This document shows, piece by piece, positions 30,781-38,523 of a DNA stretch of 64,000 nt; position 1 is the stretch's first letter; every line of letters begins with the position of its first letter. The stretch covers positions 1 to 64,000 of the forward strand of contig NZ_QVMJ01000004.1 in assembly GCF_010500955.1 (NCBI RefSeq), given 5' to 3'. The notes under the pieces are model-generated. The model made no database searches, was not told the origin of the DNA, and was given only the letters and a program-made list of their open reading frames with translations. A program made the translations under genes and the position numbers. Origin of the DNA: Bacteroides sp. 519. Its GTDB lineage: Bacteria; Bacteroidota; Bacteroidia; Bacteroidales; Bacteroidaceae.

Positions 30781-30838
30781 TTTTTAGTTGAGCAAAGCGA
30801 TCACTTCTTTAACTTCCGAAGATGCATTTGCCCCAAAA

Positions 30839-30953
30839 TGCTATATAGACCAAAGGGCCAGTGCTATATAGACCGGAGGGTCAGTGCTATATAGACCGAG
30901 GGGTCGATGCTATATAGACCGAAACCCCAATGCTATATAGCCCGGAACCCGAA
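30839..30953. repeat. Five tandem 23-bp units, TGCTATATAGACC type
   Basis: Five units start at 30839, 30862, 30885, 30908 and 30931. Each begins TGCTATATAG, which contains the palindrome CTATATAG, followed by ACC or CCC and a variable G/C-rich 3' part. There are no spacers between units. The array ends right beside the DUF3467 stop at 30955. Confidence 0.9.
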
Positions 30954-30954
30954 A

Positions 30955-31260
30955 TTATGCCTCTCCTTTCACATTAAGAATTGGAGGTATCTGTTGTTCA
31001 TTGCCTAAATTAATGGGGCCAAAAGCATGTTCGTACTTATTAATATTATCCTCGAGTGCCCGCAACAAACGTTTAGCATGTTCGGGCGCCAATATAACAC
31101 GCGATTGCACCCCTGCCTTAGGAACCCCGGGCATTACACGAATAAAATCAAGGATAAACTCCGAGCTGGAATGAGTAATTATAGCCAGATTTGAGTAAGT
31201 ACCTTGGGCTACATCTTCTTTTAACTCGATCTGCAACTGATTGTCTTCTTTATTATTCAT
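30955..31260 (-). CDS. DUF3467 protein
   Basis: 101 residues, soluble. Its core SNLAIITHSSSEFILDFIRV and SRVILAPEHAKRLLRALEDN identify DUF3467, a small conserved Bacteroidota family of unknown function. In Bacteroides this gene normally sits between rpoC and rpsL; here it is upstream of rpsL, but rpoC lies far away on the other strand. A TAATTTTG -7 box is on the minus strand at 31296-31289. Confidence 0.9.
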   Translation of the reverse strand: MNNKEDNQLQIELKEDVAQGTYSNLAIITHSSSEFILDFIRVMPGVPKAGVQSRVILAPEHAKRLLRALEDNINKYEHAFGPINLGNEQQIPPILNVKGEA

Positions 31261-31357
31261 ACGATTAAATGTTTCTGATTAATAGGGGCAAAATTAACAG
31301 AATTATTCTTATGCCAAGATCTAACCGGATTATTTTTAGACGATTTCACCACAGAGT

Positions 31358-31467
31358 ATTTATTAGACACGGATTACGCGGATGACACAGATTTTAATAC
31401 ACGGATTAAGAGATTAATATCCGTGTTATTTAATCCGTGCAATCCGCGTAATCCGTGTCTAATAAAT
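31358..31467. repeat. Perfect 26-bp inverted repeat with inner stem
   Basis: 31358-31383 is the exact reverse complement of 31442-31467 (arm core AGACACGGATTACGCGGAT). The 58 bases between hold a second stem (ACACGGAT / ATCCGTGT). The unit resembles the widely scattered CACGGATTA-type repeats of many bacterial genomes. It sits between the divergent DUF3467 gene and the gene at 31506. Confidence 0.9.
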
Positions 31468-31480
31468 GAAATAAAAAAAT

Positions 31481-31488
31481 TATCTTTG
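31481..31488 (+). promoter_or_regulatory. -7 box for the gene at 31506
   Basis: TATCTTTG is an exact TAnnTTTG match, 17 bases before the ATG. No TTTG -33 box is seen; the inverted repeat lies directly upstream. Confidence 0.5.
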
Positions 31489-31505
31489 CTTTTTATTTCC
31501 ACATT

Positions 31506-32090
31506 ATGAAACATTACATCGTACACATTATTATATATCTCTTGCTCCCGCTACATGTATCGTGCCAGCAAGCACCCAAACACCTAAGCTACAAACAGCC
31601 ATACAATTTAGAAAAAATTGATTGGCAAATGAACGTAAACAAATTCTATTGGGAATCGCCAGATGTCTTTGCTGCCGACAGCGAAGGCAAAACCAGCGGC
31701 ACACCAGGAAGTGAGATTACAATATATACAGATACAGTGCAGGCCTGGTGGAGAGAGGAGAACTACCCCTATAACGAACAAAACGAAAACATTGGAATAG
31801 GATATAACATGATGGGGTGGAATGCCGAAAAAACCATAGCAACGTATATGAACATGAATTTCTCTAAAATGCACATGATAACATCGCCCGACAACAAATT
31901 AATAGCCATTGCTGCCATAAACGAGAAAACAAAAAATATGGGCACACCCCAAAACCGCACATGGAACGAAGGCGATATCATCTATAAACTAGTACTGAAA
32001 AGCTCCAAAGCATACCTTTTTATACTCAAAAAAGAATACGAAGATAAAATAACAAAAATATTTATAGGCGATTTTACAGAATATCGTTAG
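31506..32090 (+). CDS. Exported protein of unknown function, possibly a lipoprotein
   Basis: 194 residues. The N-terminus is a signal peptide ending LHVSCQQ; the cysteine suggests a lipoprotein, though the -3 residue is unusual. The mature part is rich in Asn, Tyr and Trp (TVQAWWREENYPYNEQNEN, IGYNMMGWNAEKTI). I do not recognise the family. The TAG stop is the first TAG of the heptad array that follows. Confidence 0.7.
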   Translation: MKHYIVHIIIYLLLPLHVSCQQAPKHLSYKQPYNLEKIDWQMNVNKFYWESPDVFAADSEGKTSGTPGSEITIYTDTVQAWWREENYPYNEQNENIGIGYNMMGWNAEKTIATYMNMNFSKMHMITSPDNKLIAIAAINEKTKNMGTPQNRTWNEGDIIYKLVLKSSKAYLFILKKEYEDKITKIFIGDFTEYR

Positions 32091-32270
32091 TAGCTAGTAG
32101 CTAGTAGTTAGTAGTTAGTAGCTAGTAGTTAGTAGTTAGTAGTTAGTAGAGCTATGCAGATATATTGTTAGTAGTTAGTAGTACGATGCCGCATGGATTC
32201 TTACTACTTACTACTGACTACTATCTACTAACTACTAGCTACTATCTACTAGCTACTAACTACTATCTAA
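32088..32270. repeat. Heptad-array hairpin with REP-like loop
   Basis: About nine tandem 7-base units TAGTAGC/TAGTAGT run from 32088 to 32149. After a short gap, one more piece, and a loop with GATGCCGCATGGATTC (32184-32199), the opposite strand version (CTACTAACTACTAGC type) runs from 32201 to about 32268. The two arms can form a long imperfect stem. Confidence 0.9.
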
Positions 32271-32288
32271 TAATATTTTATTCAAAAG

Positions 32289-32320
32289 TTTGGCTAATAA
32301 AGAAACAATATGTAATTTTG
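32289..32320 (+). promoter_or_regulatory. Promoter of the rpsU-xerC-hpf operon
   Basis: TTTG (32289-32292), 20 bases, TAATTTTG (32313-32320): a full match to the Bacteroidales promoter consensus, 54 bases before the rpsU ATG. Confidence 0.8.
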
Positions 32321-32374
32321 CCCCGCAATTTGACTGCGATTTTAGAAACAATAACATAAAACAATAAAAACAAA

Positions 32375-32566
32375 ATGATTGTAGTACCAGTAAAAGAAGG
32401 CGAAAACATAGAAAAAGCGCTTAAAAAATTCAAGAGAAAGTTTGAGAAAACAGGAATCGTAAAAGAGTTAAGACGCAGACAACAGTTCGACAAACCATCT
32501 GTGCTTAAAAGACTTAAGAAAGAACGCGCAGTTTACGTACAGCAACTTCAGCAAGTAGAAGATTAA
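32375..32566 (+). CDS. rpsU: 30S ribosomal protein S21 (bS21)
   Basis: 63 residues, MIVVPVKEGENIEKALKKFK, strongly basic. In Bacteroidia bS21, with bS18 and bS6, is known to cover the 16S anti-Shine-Dalgarno tail, which explains why few genes use Shine-Dalgarno sites. The rpsU start itself has no such site (A-rich leader). It is the first gene of an operon with xerC and hpf. Confidence 0.97.
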   Translation: MIVVPVKEGENIEKALKKFKRKFEKTGIVKELRRRQQFDKPSVLKRLKKERAVYVQQLQQVED

Positions 32567-32636
32567 TAAATCACAATTTCTTTTGATTTATCAATTACTT
32601 TTTATACATTAGCTGCAAGGTATAGATGTAGCAATT

Positions 32637-33518
32637 ATGTTGATAGAAGCTTTTCTTGACTATCTCCGGTACGAGCGGAATTATTCTGATAAGACCATAA
32701 AAGAATATGGTACAGATATCGCTCAGTTCCGGATTTTTGTTCAAGGAGAGGATACTGAGTTTAAACCCAGCGAGGTTCAATCCGGGATGGTTCGCGAATG
32801 GATAATTTCATTGATGGACCAAGGATTGGCATCGAGCTCGGTAAACCGCAAGTTGAGTTCACTCCGTTCGTTCTATAAATTCCTTTTAAAGAGAGGTGAG
32901 GTTAAAGTTGATCCGTTACGAAAAATAACAGGGCCAAAGAAAAACAAACCCCTCCCCGTCTTTGTTAAAGAAGTAGACATGGACAAGTTGCTCGACGAAA
33001 CGGATTTTGGCGAAGGATTTGCCGGCTGTCGCGACCGATTAATTATTGAAACGTTTTATGCCACCGGCATACGACTATCCGAATTAATTGGATTAACCGA
33101 CGGCGACATTGATTTAATTGCTTCCACCATTAAGGTAACAGGAAAGCGCAACAAACAACGCATCATTCCTTTTGGTGAAGAATTAAAGAAATCGCTAACT
33201 GAGTATTTCAATATAAGAAGCGAAACAGTTCCGGTAAAGGCCAATGCATTCTTTATAAAAGAGAATGGAGAAAAACTTTCGAAAGGACTAGTCTATAACA
33301 TTGTGAAAAAGAATCTTTCAAAAGTAGTTACGACTAAAAAAAGGAGTCCCCATGTGTTAAGGCACACGTTTGCAACAACAATGTTAAATAACGAAGCCGA
33401 ACTGGGAGCCGTAAAAGAACTTTTGGGGCATAGCAGTTTGGCGGCTACCGAAATTTATACGCACACTACTTTCGAAGAACTTAAAAAGGTGTATAAACAA
33501 GCCCACCCAAGGGCTTAA
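32637..33518 (+). CDS. Tyrosine recombinase, XerC/XerD family
   Basis: 293 residues. The N-terminal SAM-like domain (about 1-85) is followed by the catalytic domain. Active-site residues are in TGIRLSEL (Arg), HVLRHTF (His-x2-Arg) and LGHSSLAATEIYTH (His and nucleophile Tyr). The length fits chromosome-dimer resolving Xer proteins, and no phage or transposon genes are near. It lies between rpsU and hpf, its usual Bacteroidota place; XerC versus XerD cannot be decided here. Confidence 0.93.
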   Translation: MLIEAFLDYLRYERNYSDKTIKEYGTDIAQFRIFVQGEDTEFKPSEVQSGMVREWIISLMDQGLASSSVNRKLSSLRSFYKFLLKRGEVKVDPLRKITGPKKNKPLPVFVKEVDMDKLLDETDFGEGFAGCRDRLIIETFYATGIRLSELIGLTDGDIDLIASTIKVTGKRNKQRIIPFGEELKKSLTEYFNIRSETVPVKANAFFIKENGEKLSKGLVYNIVKKNLSKVVTTKKRSPHVLRHTFATTMLNNEAELGAVKELLGHSSLAATEIYTHTTFEELKKVYKQAHPRA

Positions 33519-33524
33519 TAAAAA

Positions 33525-33531
33525 AAGGAGG
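33525..33531 (+). promoter_or_regulatory. Strong Shine-Dalgarno site of hpf
   Basis: AAGGAGG, preceded by further A residues, ends five bases before the ATG at 33537. Starts of the surrounding genes have A-rich leaders and no match of this strength, so the site stands out. Confidence 0.85.
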
Positions 33532-33536
33532 TCTAT

Positions 33537-33836
33537 ATGGATATTAGAATTCAATCGATTCACTTTGATGCAGCAGAACAGTTGCAAGCATTCATTCAGA
33601 AGAAAGCAGCTAAACTGGAAAAACTTTACGATGATATAACCACAGTAGAGGTAACATTAAAAGTAATAAAGCCCGAAACGGCCGAAAATAAAGAAGCCGG
33701 AATCAAAGTGATAGTACCAAATGCAGAATTCTACGCTAATAAAGTATACGATACTTTTGAGCAAGCAGTCGACGAATGCCTTGAAGCATTAGGCAAACAA
33801 TTGGTAAAACACAAAGAAAAAGCAAGAAGCAAATAA
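33537..33836 (+). CDS. hpf: Ribosome hibernation factor, short HPF/RaiA type
   Basis: 99 residues, MDIRIQSIHFDAAEQLQAFI, with the RaiA-like beta-alpha-beta-beta-beta-alpha fold and a Lys-rich end. It binds the 30S decoding centre in idle ribosomes. The C-terminal dimerisation domain of long HPF is absent. It is the third gene after rpsU and xerC, with an unusually strong ribosome binding site. Confidence 0.93.
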   Translation: MDIRIQSIHFDAAEQLQAFIQKKAAKLEKLYDDITTVEVTLKVIKPETAENKEAGIKVIVPNAEFYANKVYDTFEQAVDECLEALGKQLVKHKEKARSK

Positions 33837-33851
33837 AAAAAAACCAAATAT

Positions 33852-33882
33852 TTTGCTGAAAAGAAATAAATGTCTAAATTTG
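33852..33882 (+). promoter_or_regulatory. Promoter of the tRNA-tuf cluster
   Basis: TTTG (33852-33855), 19 bases, TAAATTTG (33875-33882), a full consensus match. It lies 52 bases before the first tRNA. Confidence 0.8.
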
Positions 33883-33933
33883 CAGCCGTTTCGCTCACAT
33901 TACAGAACGTAACGGTTGCATTTTTTAAAACCC

Positions 33934-34007
33934 GCCTCTTTAGCTCAGTTGGCCAGAGCACGTGATTTGTAATCTCGGGGTCGTTGGTTCGAATCCGACA
34001 AGAGGCT
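33934..34007 (+). tRNA. tRNA-Thr (UGU)
   Basis: 74 bases. Acceptor GCCTCTT pairs with AAGAGGC; D arm AGCTCAGTTGGCCAGAGC; anticodon loop TTTGTAA gives UGU; T loop GGTTCGAATCC. One U-U mismatch is in the anticodon stem. CCA is not encoded. Confidence 0.95.
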
Positions 34008-34012
34008 CAAAA

Positions 34013-34150
34013 AAAGTAATGAGTGATGAGTTTAGAGTAATAAGTGCAATGCTGCACTGAAACTCAAAACCAACAATTCAAAACTTACTGAGTAATAAGT
34101 ATTGATGCTGAAAAGAAAACTCAAAACTTATAATTCAAAACTCAAAACTA
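34013..34150. repeat. Short-repeat hairpin element between tRNA-Thr and tRNA-Tyr
   Basis: GTAATGAGTGATGAGTTTAG on the left faces AACTCAAAAC, AATTCAAAACTTACTGAGTAA and further AACTCAAAAC-type units on the right. Loop segments CAATGCTGCACTG and TTGATGCTG resemble the REP-like ATGCyG motif of the other elements. Confidence 0.75.
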
Positions 34151-34154
34151 ATTG

Positions 34155-34237
34155 GGGCAGTTACCAGAGTGGCCAAATGGGGCAGACTGTAAATCTGCTG
34201 TCTTTCGACTTCGGTGGTTCGAATCCATCACTGCCCA
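34155..34237 (+). tRNA. tRNA-Tyr (GUA)
   Basis: 83 bases with a long variable arm. Acceptor GGGCAGT pairs with ACTGCCC; anticodon loop CTGTAAA gives GUA; T loop GGTTCGAATCC. CCA is not encoded. Confidence 0.96.
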
Positions 34238-34323
34238 CAAAAAGCAACAGCTTATGTTATTGAAAACAGAAAACCAGAGTAATTGTTTAGCGCATTACTC
34301 GATTTTCTATTTTCAATTTACTT

Positions 34324-34396
34324 GCGGAAGTAGCTCAGTTGATAGAGCATTAGCCTTCCAAGCTGAGGGTCGCGGGTTTGAGCCCCGTCTTCCGCT
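34324..34396 (+). tRNA. tRNA-Gly (UCC)
   Basis: 73 bases. Acceptor GCGGAAG pairs with CTTCCGC; anticodon loop CTTCCAA gives UCC; T loop GGTTTGAGCCC. CCA is not encoded. Confidence 0.95.
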
Positions 34397-34402
34397 CTTT
34401 TT

Positions 34403-34474
<72 letters not shown>

Positions 34475-34477
34475 CAT

Positions 34478-34565
34478 TTGAGTTTGTAAGACTTTTAGTT
34501 TTTAAGTTTGTAAGGCATGCCTAGAACTCAAAAACTCACAAACTTAAGAACTCACAAACTTAAAA
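34478..34565. repeat. Short-repeat hairpin element between tRNA-Thr and tuf
   Basis: GAGTTTGTAAGAC, TTTAAGTTTGTAAGG on the left; GAACTCAAAAACTCACAAAC and TTAAGAACTCACAAACTTA on the right, around the palindrome GGCATGCC. The arms are complementary. Confidence 0.8.
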
Positions 34566-34603
34566 GAAGCTGATTATTAATCAAATAAATAACAAGTAAA
34601 GCT

Positions 34604-35788
34604 ATGGCTAAAGAGAAATTTAATCGTTCCAAACCGCATGTTAACATCGGTACAATTGGTCACGTTGACCATGGTAAGACTACTTTGACCGCTGCTATCA
34701 CAACAGTGTTGGCAAAGAATGGTCTTTCTGAACTACGTTCATTCGACTCAATCGACAACGCTCCTGAAGAAAAAGAAAGAGGTATCACTATCAATACTTC
34801 ACACGTTGAATACGAAACAGCTAACCGTCACTATGCACACGTAGACTGTCCGGGTCACGCCGACTACGTAAAGAACATGGTAACTGGTGCTGCTCAGATG
34901 GACGGTGCTATCATTGTAGTAGCTGCTACTGATGGTCCTATGCCTCAAACTCGTGAGCACATCCTTTTGGCTCGTCAGGTAAACGTACCTAAATTGGTTG
35001 TTTTCATGAACAAATGTGATATGGTTGACGACGCTGAAATGTTAGAGCTTGTTGAAATGGAAATGAGAGAACTTCTTTCATTCTACGAATTCGACGGTGA
35101 TAACACTCCTGTTATTCAAGGTTCTGCTCTTGGTGGATTGAATGGCGTTGCTCAGTGGGAAGACAAAATCATGGAACTGATGGAAGCTGTAGATACATGG
35201 ATTCCATTGCCTCCACGTGATGTTGATAAACCATTCCTTATGCCTGTTGAAGACGTATTCTCTATCACTGGTCGTGGTACAGTTGCTACAGGTCGTATCG
35301 AAGCTGGTATCATCAAAACAGGTGAAGAAGTTCAAATCATCGGTCTTGGTTCTGAAGCTAAGAAATCAGTTGTTACAGGTGTTGAAATGTTCCGTAAGAT
35401 CCTTGACACAGGTGAAGCTGGCGATAACGTAGGTTTGTTACTTCGTGGTATCGACAAAAACGAAATCAAACGTGGTATGGTAATCTGCCACCCAGGAAAA
35501 ATCACTCCTCATAGCACATTCAAAGCTGAGGTTTATATCCTGAAAAAAGAAGAAGGTGGACGTCACACTCCATTCCACAACAGATACCGTCCTCAATTCT
35601 ACATCCGTACATTGGACGTTACAGGTGAAATCACTCTTCCAGAAGGAACAGAAATGGTAATGCCTGGTGATAACGTAACAATCAGCGTAGAATTAATCTA
35701 CCCAGTAGCATTGAACGTAGGTCTTCGTTTCGCTATCCGCGAAGGTGGTCGTACAGTAGGTGCCGGTCAGATTACTGAAATTCTTTAA
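34604..35788 (+). CDS. tuf: Elongation factor Tu
   Basis: 394 residues. G1 is GHVDHGKTT (residues 19-27), G3 DCPGHADY and G4 NKCD; domains II and III follow. It delivers aminoacyl-tRNA to the ribosome. It is the only tuf in the window and lies with tRNAs and secE rather than with fusA. Codon use is strongly biased, as expected for high expression. Confidence 0.99.
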   Translation: MAKEKFNRSKPHVNIGTIGHVDHGKTTLTAAITTVLAKNGLSELRSFDSIDNAPEEKERGITINTSHVEYETANRHYAHVDCPGHADYVKNMVTGAAQMDGAIIVVAATDGPMPQTREHILLARQVNVPKLVVFMNKCDMVDDAEMLELVEMEMRELLSFYEFDGDNTPVIQGSALGGLNGVAQWEDKIMELMEAVDTWIPLPPRDVDKPFLMPVEDVFSITGRGTVATGRIEAGIIKTGEEVQIIGLGSEAKKSVVTGVEMFRKILDTGEAGDNVGLLLRGIDKNEIKRGMVICHPGKITPHSTFKAEVYILKKEEGGRHTPFHNRYRPQFYIRTLDVTGEITLPEGTEMVMPGDNVTISVELIYPVALNVGLRFAIREGGRTVGAGQITEIL

Positions 35789-35789
35789 A

Positions 35790-35890
35790 TAAGTATAGAA
35801 GTAAAGAAGTGAGGTAAAGGAGGTAAAGTAGAAATACTTTGCATAAACTTTACCTCACTTTACCTCCTTTTACCTCACTCAAATACTTAA
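35790..35890. repeat. Short-repeat hairpin element between tuf and tRNA-Trp
   Basis: 35809-35829 (GTGAGGTAAAGGAGGTAAAG) pairs with 35857-35878 (CTTTACCTCC, TTTTACCTCAC), with one bulged base. Bases 35848-35878 are identical over 31 positions to 29865-29895 upstream of rpsG. Confidence 0.9.
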
Positions 35891-35896
35891 TAATTT

Positions 35897-35969
35897 ACGG
35901 GAGTAGCTCAGTTGGTAGAGCACTGGTCTCCAAAACCAGGTGTCGGGAGTTCGAGCCTCTCCTCCCGTG
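35897..35969 (+). tRNA. tRNA-Trp (CCA)
   Basis: 73 bases. Acceptor ACGGGAG pairs with CTCCCGT; anticodon stem CTGGT/ACCAG with loop CTCCAAA gives anticodon CCA; discriminator G. The 3' CCA end is not encoded. Confidence 0.96.
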
Positions 35970-35983
35970 CTAATATTTAGAAA

Positions 35984-36175
35984 ATGAAAAAGATAATTAA
36001 CTACATTAAGGAATCTTATAACGAACTTGCTCATAAAGTATCGTGGCCTACGTTATCTGAACTTACTAACAGTGCAGTAGTTGTTTTATATGCTTCCCTC
36101 CTCATTGCATTGGTAGTATTCGCGATGGACTTCTGTTTCCAAACTGTAATGGAAAAGTTTATCTATCCACATTAA
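35984..36175 (+). CDS. secE: Protein translocase subunit SecE
   Basis: 63 residues with the amphipathic helix ESYNELAHKVSWPTLSEL and one TM helix (VVVLYASLLIALVVFAMDF). It is the short SecE type that clamps SecY. It starts 14 bases after tRNA-Trp. Confidence 0.95.
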   Translation: MKKIINYIKESYNELAHKVSWPTLSELTNSAVVVLYASLLIALVVFAMDFCFQTVMEKFIYPH

Positions 36176-36189
36176 AAAAGAATTATTAA

Positions 36190-36732
36190 ATGTCTGAGAT
36201 TGAAAAAAAATGGTATGTTCTACGTGCCATTAGCGGAAAAGAAACTAAGGTTAGAGAATATCTCGAAGCTGAAATTAAAAACGGCGACCTTGGCGAATAT
36301 GTGTCTCAGGTATTGATTCCTACCGAGAAAGTATATCAGGTTCGCAATGGAAAAAAAATTGTGAAGGAAAGAAGTTATCTTCCTGGTTACGTATTGGTAG
36401 AGGCAGCTCTTGTTGGTGAGGTTTCTCATCAGTTAAGAAACACGCCTAATGTGATTGGATTTTTAGGTGGACAGGAAAAACCTGTACCATTGAGACAGTC
36501 GGAAGTGAATCGTATACTTGGAACAGTTGACGAGTTACAAGATGCGGGTGAAGAAATCAACATTCCGTATATTGTTGGCGAAACTGTAAAAGTTACTTTT
36601 GGTCCTTTTAGCGGATTCAGTGGTATCATTGAAGAAGTGAATAGCGAGAAAAAGAAACTAAAGGTGATGGTGAAAATATTTGGGCGTAAAACTCCGCTCG
36701 AATTGGGCTTTATGCAAGTAGAAAAAGAATAG
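36190..36732 (+). CDS. nusG: Transcription termination/antitermination factor NusG
   Basis: 180 residues: NGN domain (about 1-115; KKWYVLRAISGKETKVREYL, YLPGYVLVE) and KOW domain (VKVTFGPFSGFSGIIEEV, about 130-147). It binds the RNA polymerase clamp and couples transcription with Rho or ribosomes. It is 14 bases after secE. Confidence 0.97.
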   Translation: MSEIEKKWYVLRAISGKETKVREYLEAEIKNGDLGEYVSQVLIPTEKVYQVRNGKKIVKERSYLPGYVLVEAALVGEVSHQLRNTPNVIGFLGGQEKPVPLRQSEVNRILGTVDELQDAGEEINIPYIVGETVKVTFGPFSGFSGIIEEVNSEKKKLKVMVKIFGRKTPLELGFMQVEKE

Positions 36733-36787
36733 TACAGGTGTTACGCTGTATATTCTTTATTAATGTTTATATATAAATCAATAGAAA

Positions 36788-37231
36788 ATGGCTAAAGAAG
36801 TTGCTGGACAAATCAAATTACAGATTAAAGGAGGCGCAGCAAATCCATCTCCCCCAGTAGGACCTGCATTAGGTTCCAAAGGGATTAACATCATGGAGTT
36901 TTGCAAGCAATTCAACGCCAGAACCCAAGACAAAGCAGGTAAAATCCTACCTGTAATCATTACTTATTATGCAGATAAGTCTTTTGATTTTGTAATCAAG
37001 ACTCCTCCTGTTGCCATCCAATTGCTGGAAGTGGCTAAGTTAAAAGGTGGTTCTGCTGAGCCTAATCGTAAAAAAGTAGCTGAACTTACATGGGATCAGA
37101 TTCAAACGATTGCTCAGGACAAAATGGTCGACTTGAACTGTTTTACAATAGAGTCTGCTATGACAATGGTTGCTGGTACTGCTAGAAGTATGGGTATCGC
37201 TGTAAAAGGTGAATTCCCGGGAAATAATTAA
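36788..37231 (+). CDS. rplK: 50S ribosomal protein L11 (uL11)
   Basis: 147 residues with [20 protein letters not shown] and the C-terminal rRNA-binding domain ([17 protein letters not shown]). It forms the GTPase-associated centre with L10-L12. It is 55 bases after nusG. Confidence 0.98.
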   Translation: MAKEVAGQIKLQIKGGAANPSPPVGPALGSKGINIMEFCKQFNARTQDKAGKILPVIITYYADKSFDFVIKTPPVAIQLLEVAKLKGGSAEPNRKKVAELTWDQIQTIAQDKMVDLNCFTIESAMTMVAGTARSMGIAVKGEFPGNN

Positions 37232-37248
37232 TTAAACTTCAATTTAGA

Positions 37249-37947
37249 ATGGGTAAACTGACAAAAAAACAAAAGTTAGCTGCAGAAAAAATTGAAGCAG
37301 GGAAAGCATACTCACTGAAAGAAGCTGCATCATTAGTAAAAGAAGTTACTTTTACTAAGTTCGATGCTTCCGTAGATATAGATGTACGTTTAGGAGTTGA
37401 CCCACGTAAAGCTAACCAGATGGTGAGAGGTGTTGTTTCACTTCCTCATGGAACTGGTAAGGAAATTCGTGTGTTGGTACTTTGTACACCTGATGCTGAA
37501 GCTGCTGCAAAAGAAGCCGGCGCTGACTATGTTGGTCTTGACGAATATATTGAAAAGATCAAAGGTGGATGGACTGATATTGATGTAATCATCACTATGC
37601 CATCTATCATGGGTAAAATTGGTGCCCTGGGTCGTGTACTTGGTCCTCGCGGATTAATGCCTAACCCCAAAAGTGGTACTGTAACTATGGATGTTGCAAA
37701 AGCTGTGAAAGAAGTAAAACAAGGTAAAATCGACTTCAAAGTAGATAAAACCGGTATTGTTCATACTTCAATTGGTAAAGTATCTTTCGACGCCGACAAA
37801 ATCCGCGACAATGCGAAAGAGTTTATGGCTACCATAAACAAACTAAGACCAACCGCAGCAAAAGGTACATATATCAAGAGTATTTATCTTTCTAGTACAA
37901 TGAGTCCGGGTATCAAAATCGACCCGAAAACAATTGAAGAAGTTTAA
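37249..37947 (+). CDS. rplA: 50S ribosomal protein L1 (uL1)
   Basis: 232 residues with the two-domain stalk protein core, [20 protein letters not shown] and [18 protein letters not shown]. It moves deacylated tRNA from the E site; in E. coli it also represses its operon. It is 17 bases after rplK. Confidence 0.98.
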   Translation: MGKLTKKQKLAAEKIEAGKAYSLKEAASLVKEVTFTKFDASVDIDVRLGVDPRKANQMVRGVVSLPHGTGKEIRVLVLCTPDAEAAAKEAGADYVGLDEYIEKIKGGWTDIDVIITMPSIMGKIGALGRVLGPRGLMPNPKSGTVTMDVAKAVKEVKQGKIDFKVDKTGIVHTSIGKVSFDADKIRDNAKEFMATINKLRPTAAKGTYIKSIYLSSTMSPGIKIDPKTIEEV

Positions 37948-37961
37948 AATAAAAAAAGAAC

Positions 37962-38474
37962 ATGAGAAAGGAAGATAAAAATTCAATTATAGAGCAAATA
38001 GCTGCTACTGTACAGGAATATGGTCACTTCTATCTGGTTGACCTTACAGCAATGAACGCTGAAAAAACCAGTGCACTGAGAAGAGCTTGTTTCAAAGCAG
38101 ACATCAATTTGATGGTTATCAAGAATACACTTCTTGAAAAAGCTTTAGACTCATTAGAAGGCGACTACTCACCTCTTTACAGCTCATTGAAAGGAGCAAC
38201 AGCCATTATGTTTAGCAATGTTGCTAACGCACCGGCAAAGTTGATCAAAGATATGGCTAAAGATGGTATTCCAGGACTGAAAGCTGCTTATGCAGAAGAA
38301 AGCTTCTACATCGGAGCTAATCAGCTTGACGCTCTTGTTAGCATCAAGAGCAAAAATGAAGTTATTGCTGATATCGTGGCATTGCTGCAATCACCAGCGA
38401 AAAACGTTATTTCGGCTCTTCAATCAGGTGGTAACACCCTTCACGGAGTTCTTAAGACTCTTGGTGAAAGATAA
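37962..38474 (+). CDS. rplJ: 50S ribosomal protein L10 (uL10)
   Basis: 170 residues. The N-terminal rRNA-binding domain holds FYLVDLTAMNAEKTSALRRA; the C-terminal helix carries the L12 dimers. It is the base of the stalk. It is 14 bases after rplA. Confidence 0.97.
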   Translation: MRKEDKNSIIEQIAATVQEYGHFYLVDLTAMNAEKTSALRRACFKADINLMVIKNTLLEKALDSLEGDYSPLYSSLKGATAIMFSNVANAPAKLIKDMAKDGIPGLKAAYAEESFYIGANQLDALVSIKSKNEVIADIVALLQSPAKNVISALQSGGNTLHGVLKTLGER

Positions 38475-38523
38475 TTTAAAACCAAATTACTTAGTAAATT
38501 AAACATTAAAACTTATAAATAAA

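Larger units (their letters stand above)
30324..30954. other. 631-base spacer upstream of rpsL with promoter and tandem repeats
   Basis: No credible gene is seen. From the rpsL side it holds the promoter (30391-30421), an AT-rich stretch with TTCTGTTATATTCTATT-like near-repeats (30496-30543), a degenerate array of about 23 bp (30706-30780) and a perfect-period 23-bp array (30839-30953) that touches the DUF3467 stop codon. Confidence 0.7.

Noticed and set aside
30839..30953. Possible CRISPR array (regular 23-bp units)
   Set aside because: Units follow each other without spacers, the unit itself varies at its 3' half, and no cas gene is near. The same applies to the arrays at 8187 and 51939.
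32165..32359. 64-codon frame with repeated TDYYLLTT-type residues
   Set aside because: It is a by-product of the heptad array and runs across the rpsU promoter.
32637..33518. Tyrosine recombinase as sign of an integrated element
   Set aside because: It lies between rpsU and hpf, the usual housekeeping Xer place in Bacteroidota, with no attachment-site duplication, phage or transfer genes around; the tRNAs nearby are intact and undisrupted.
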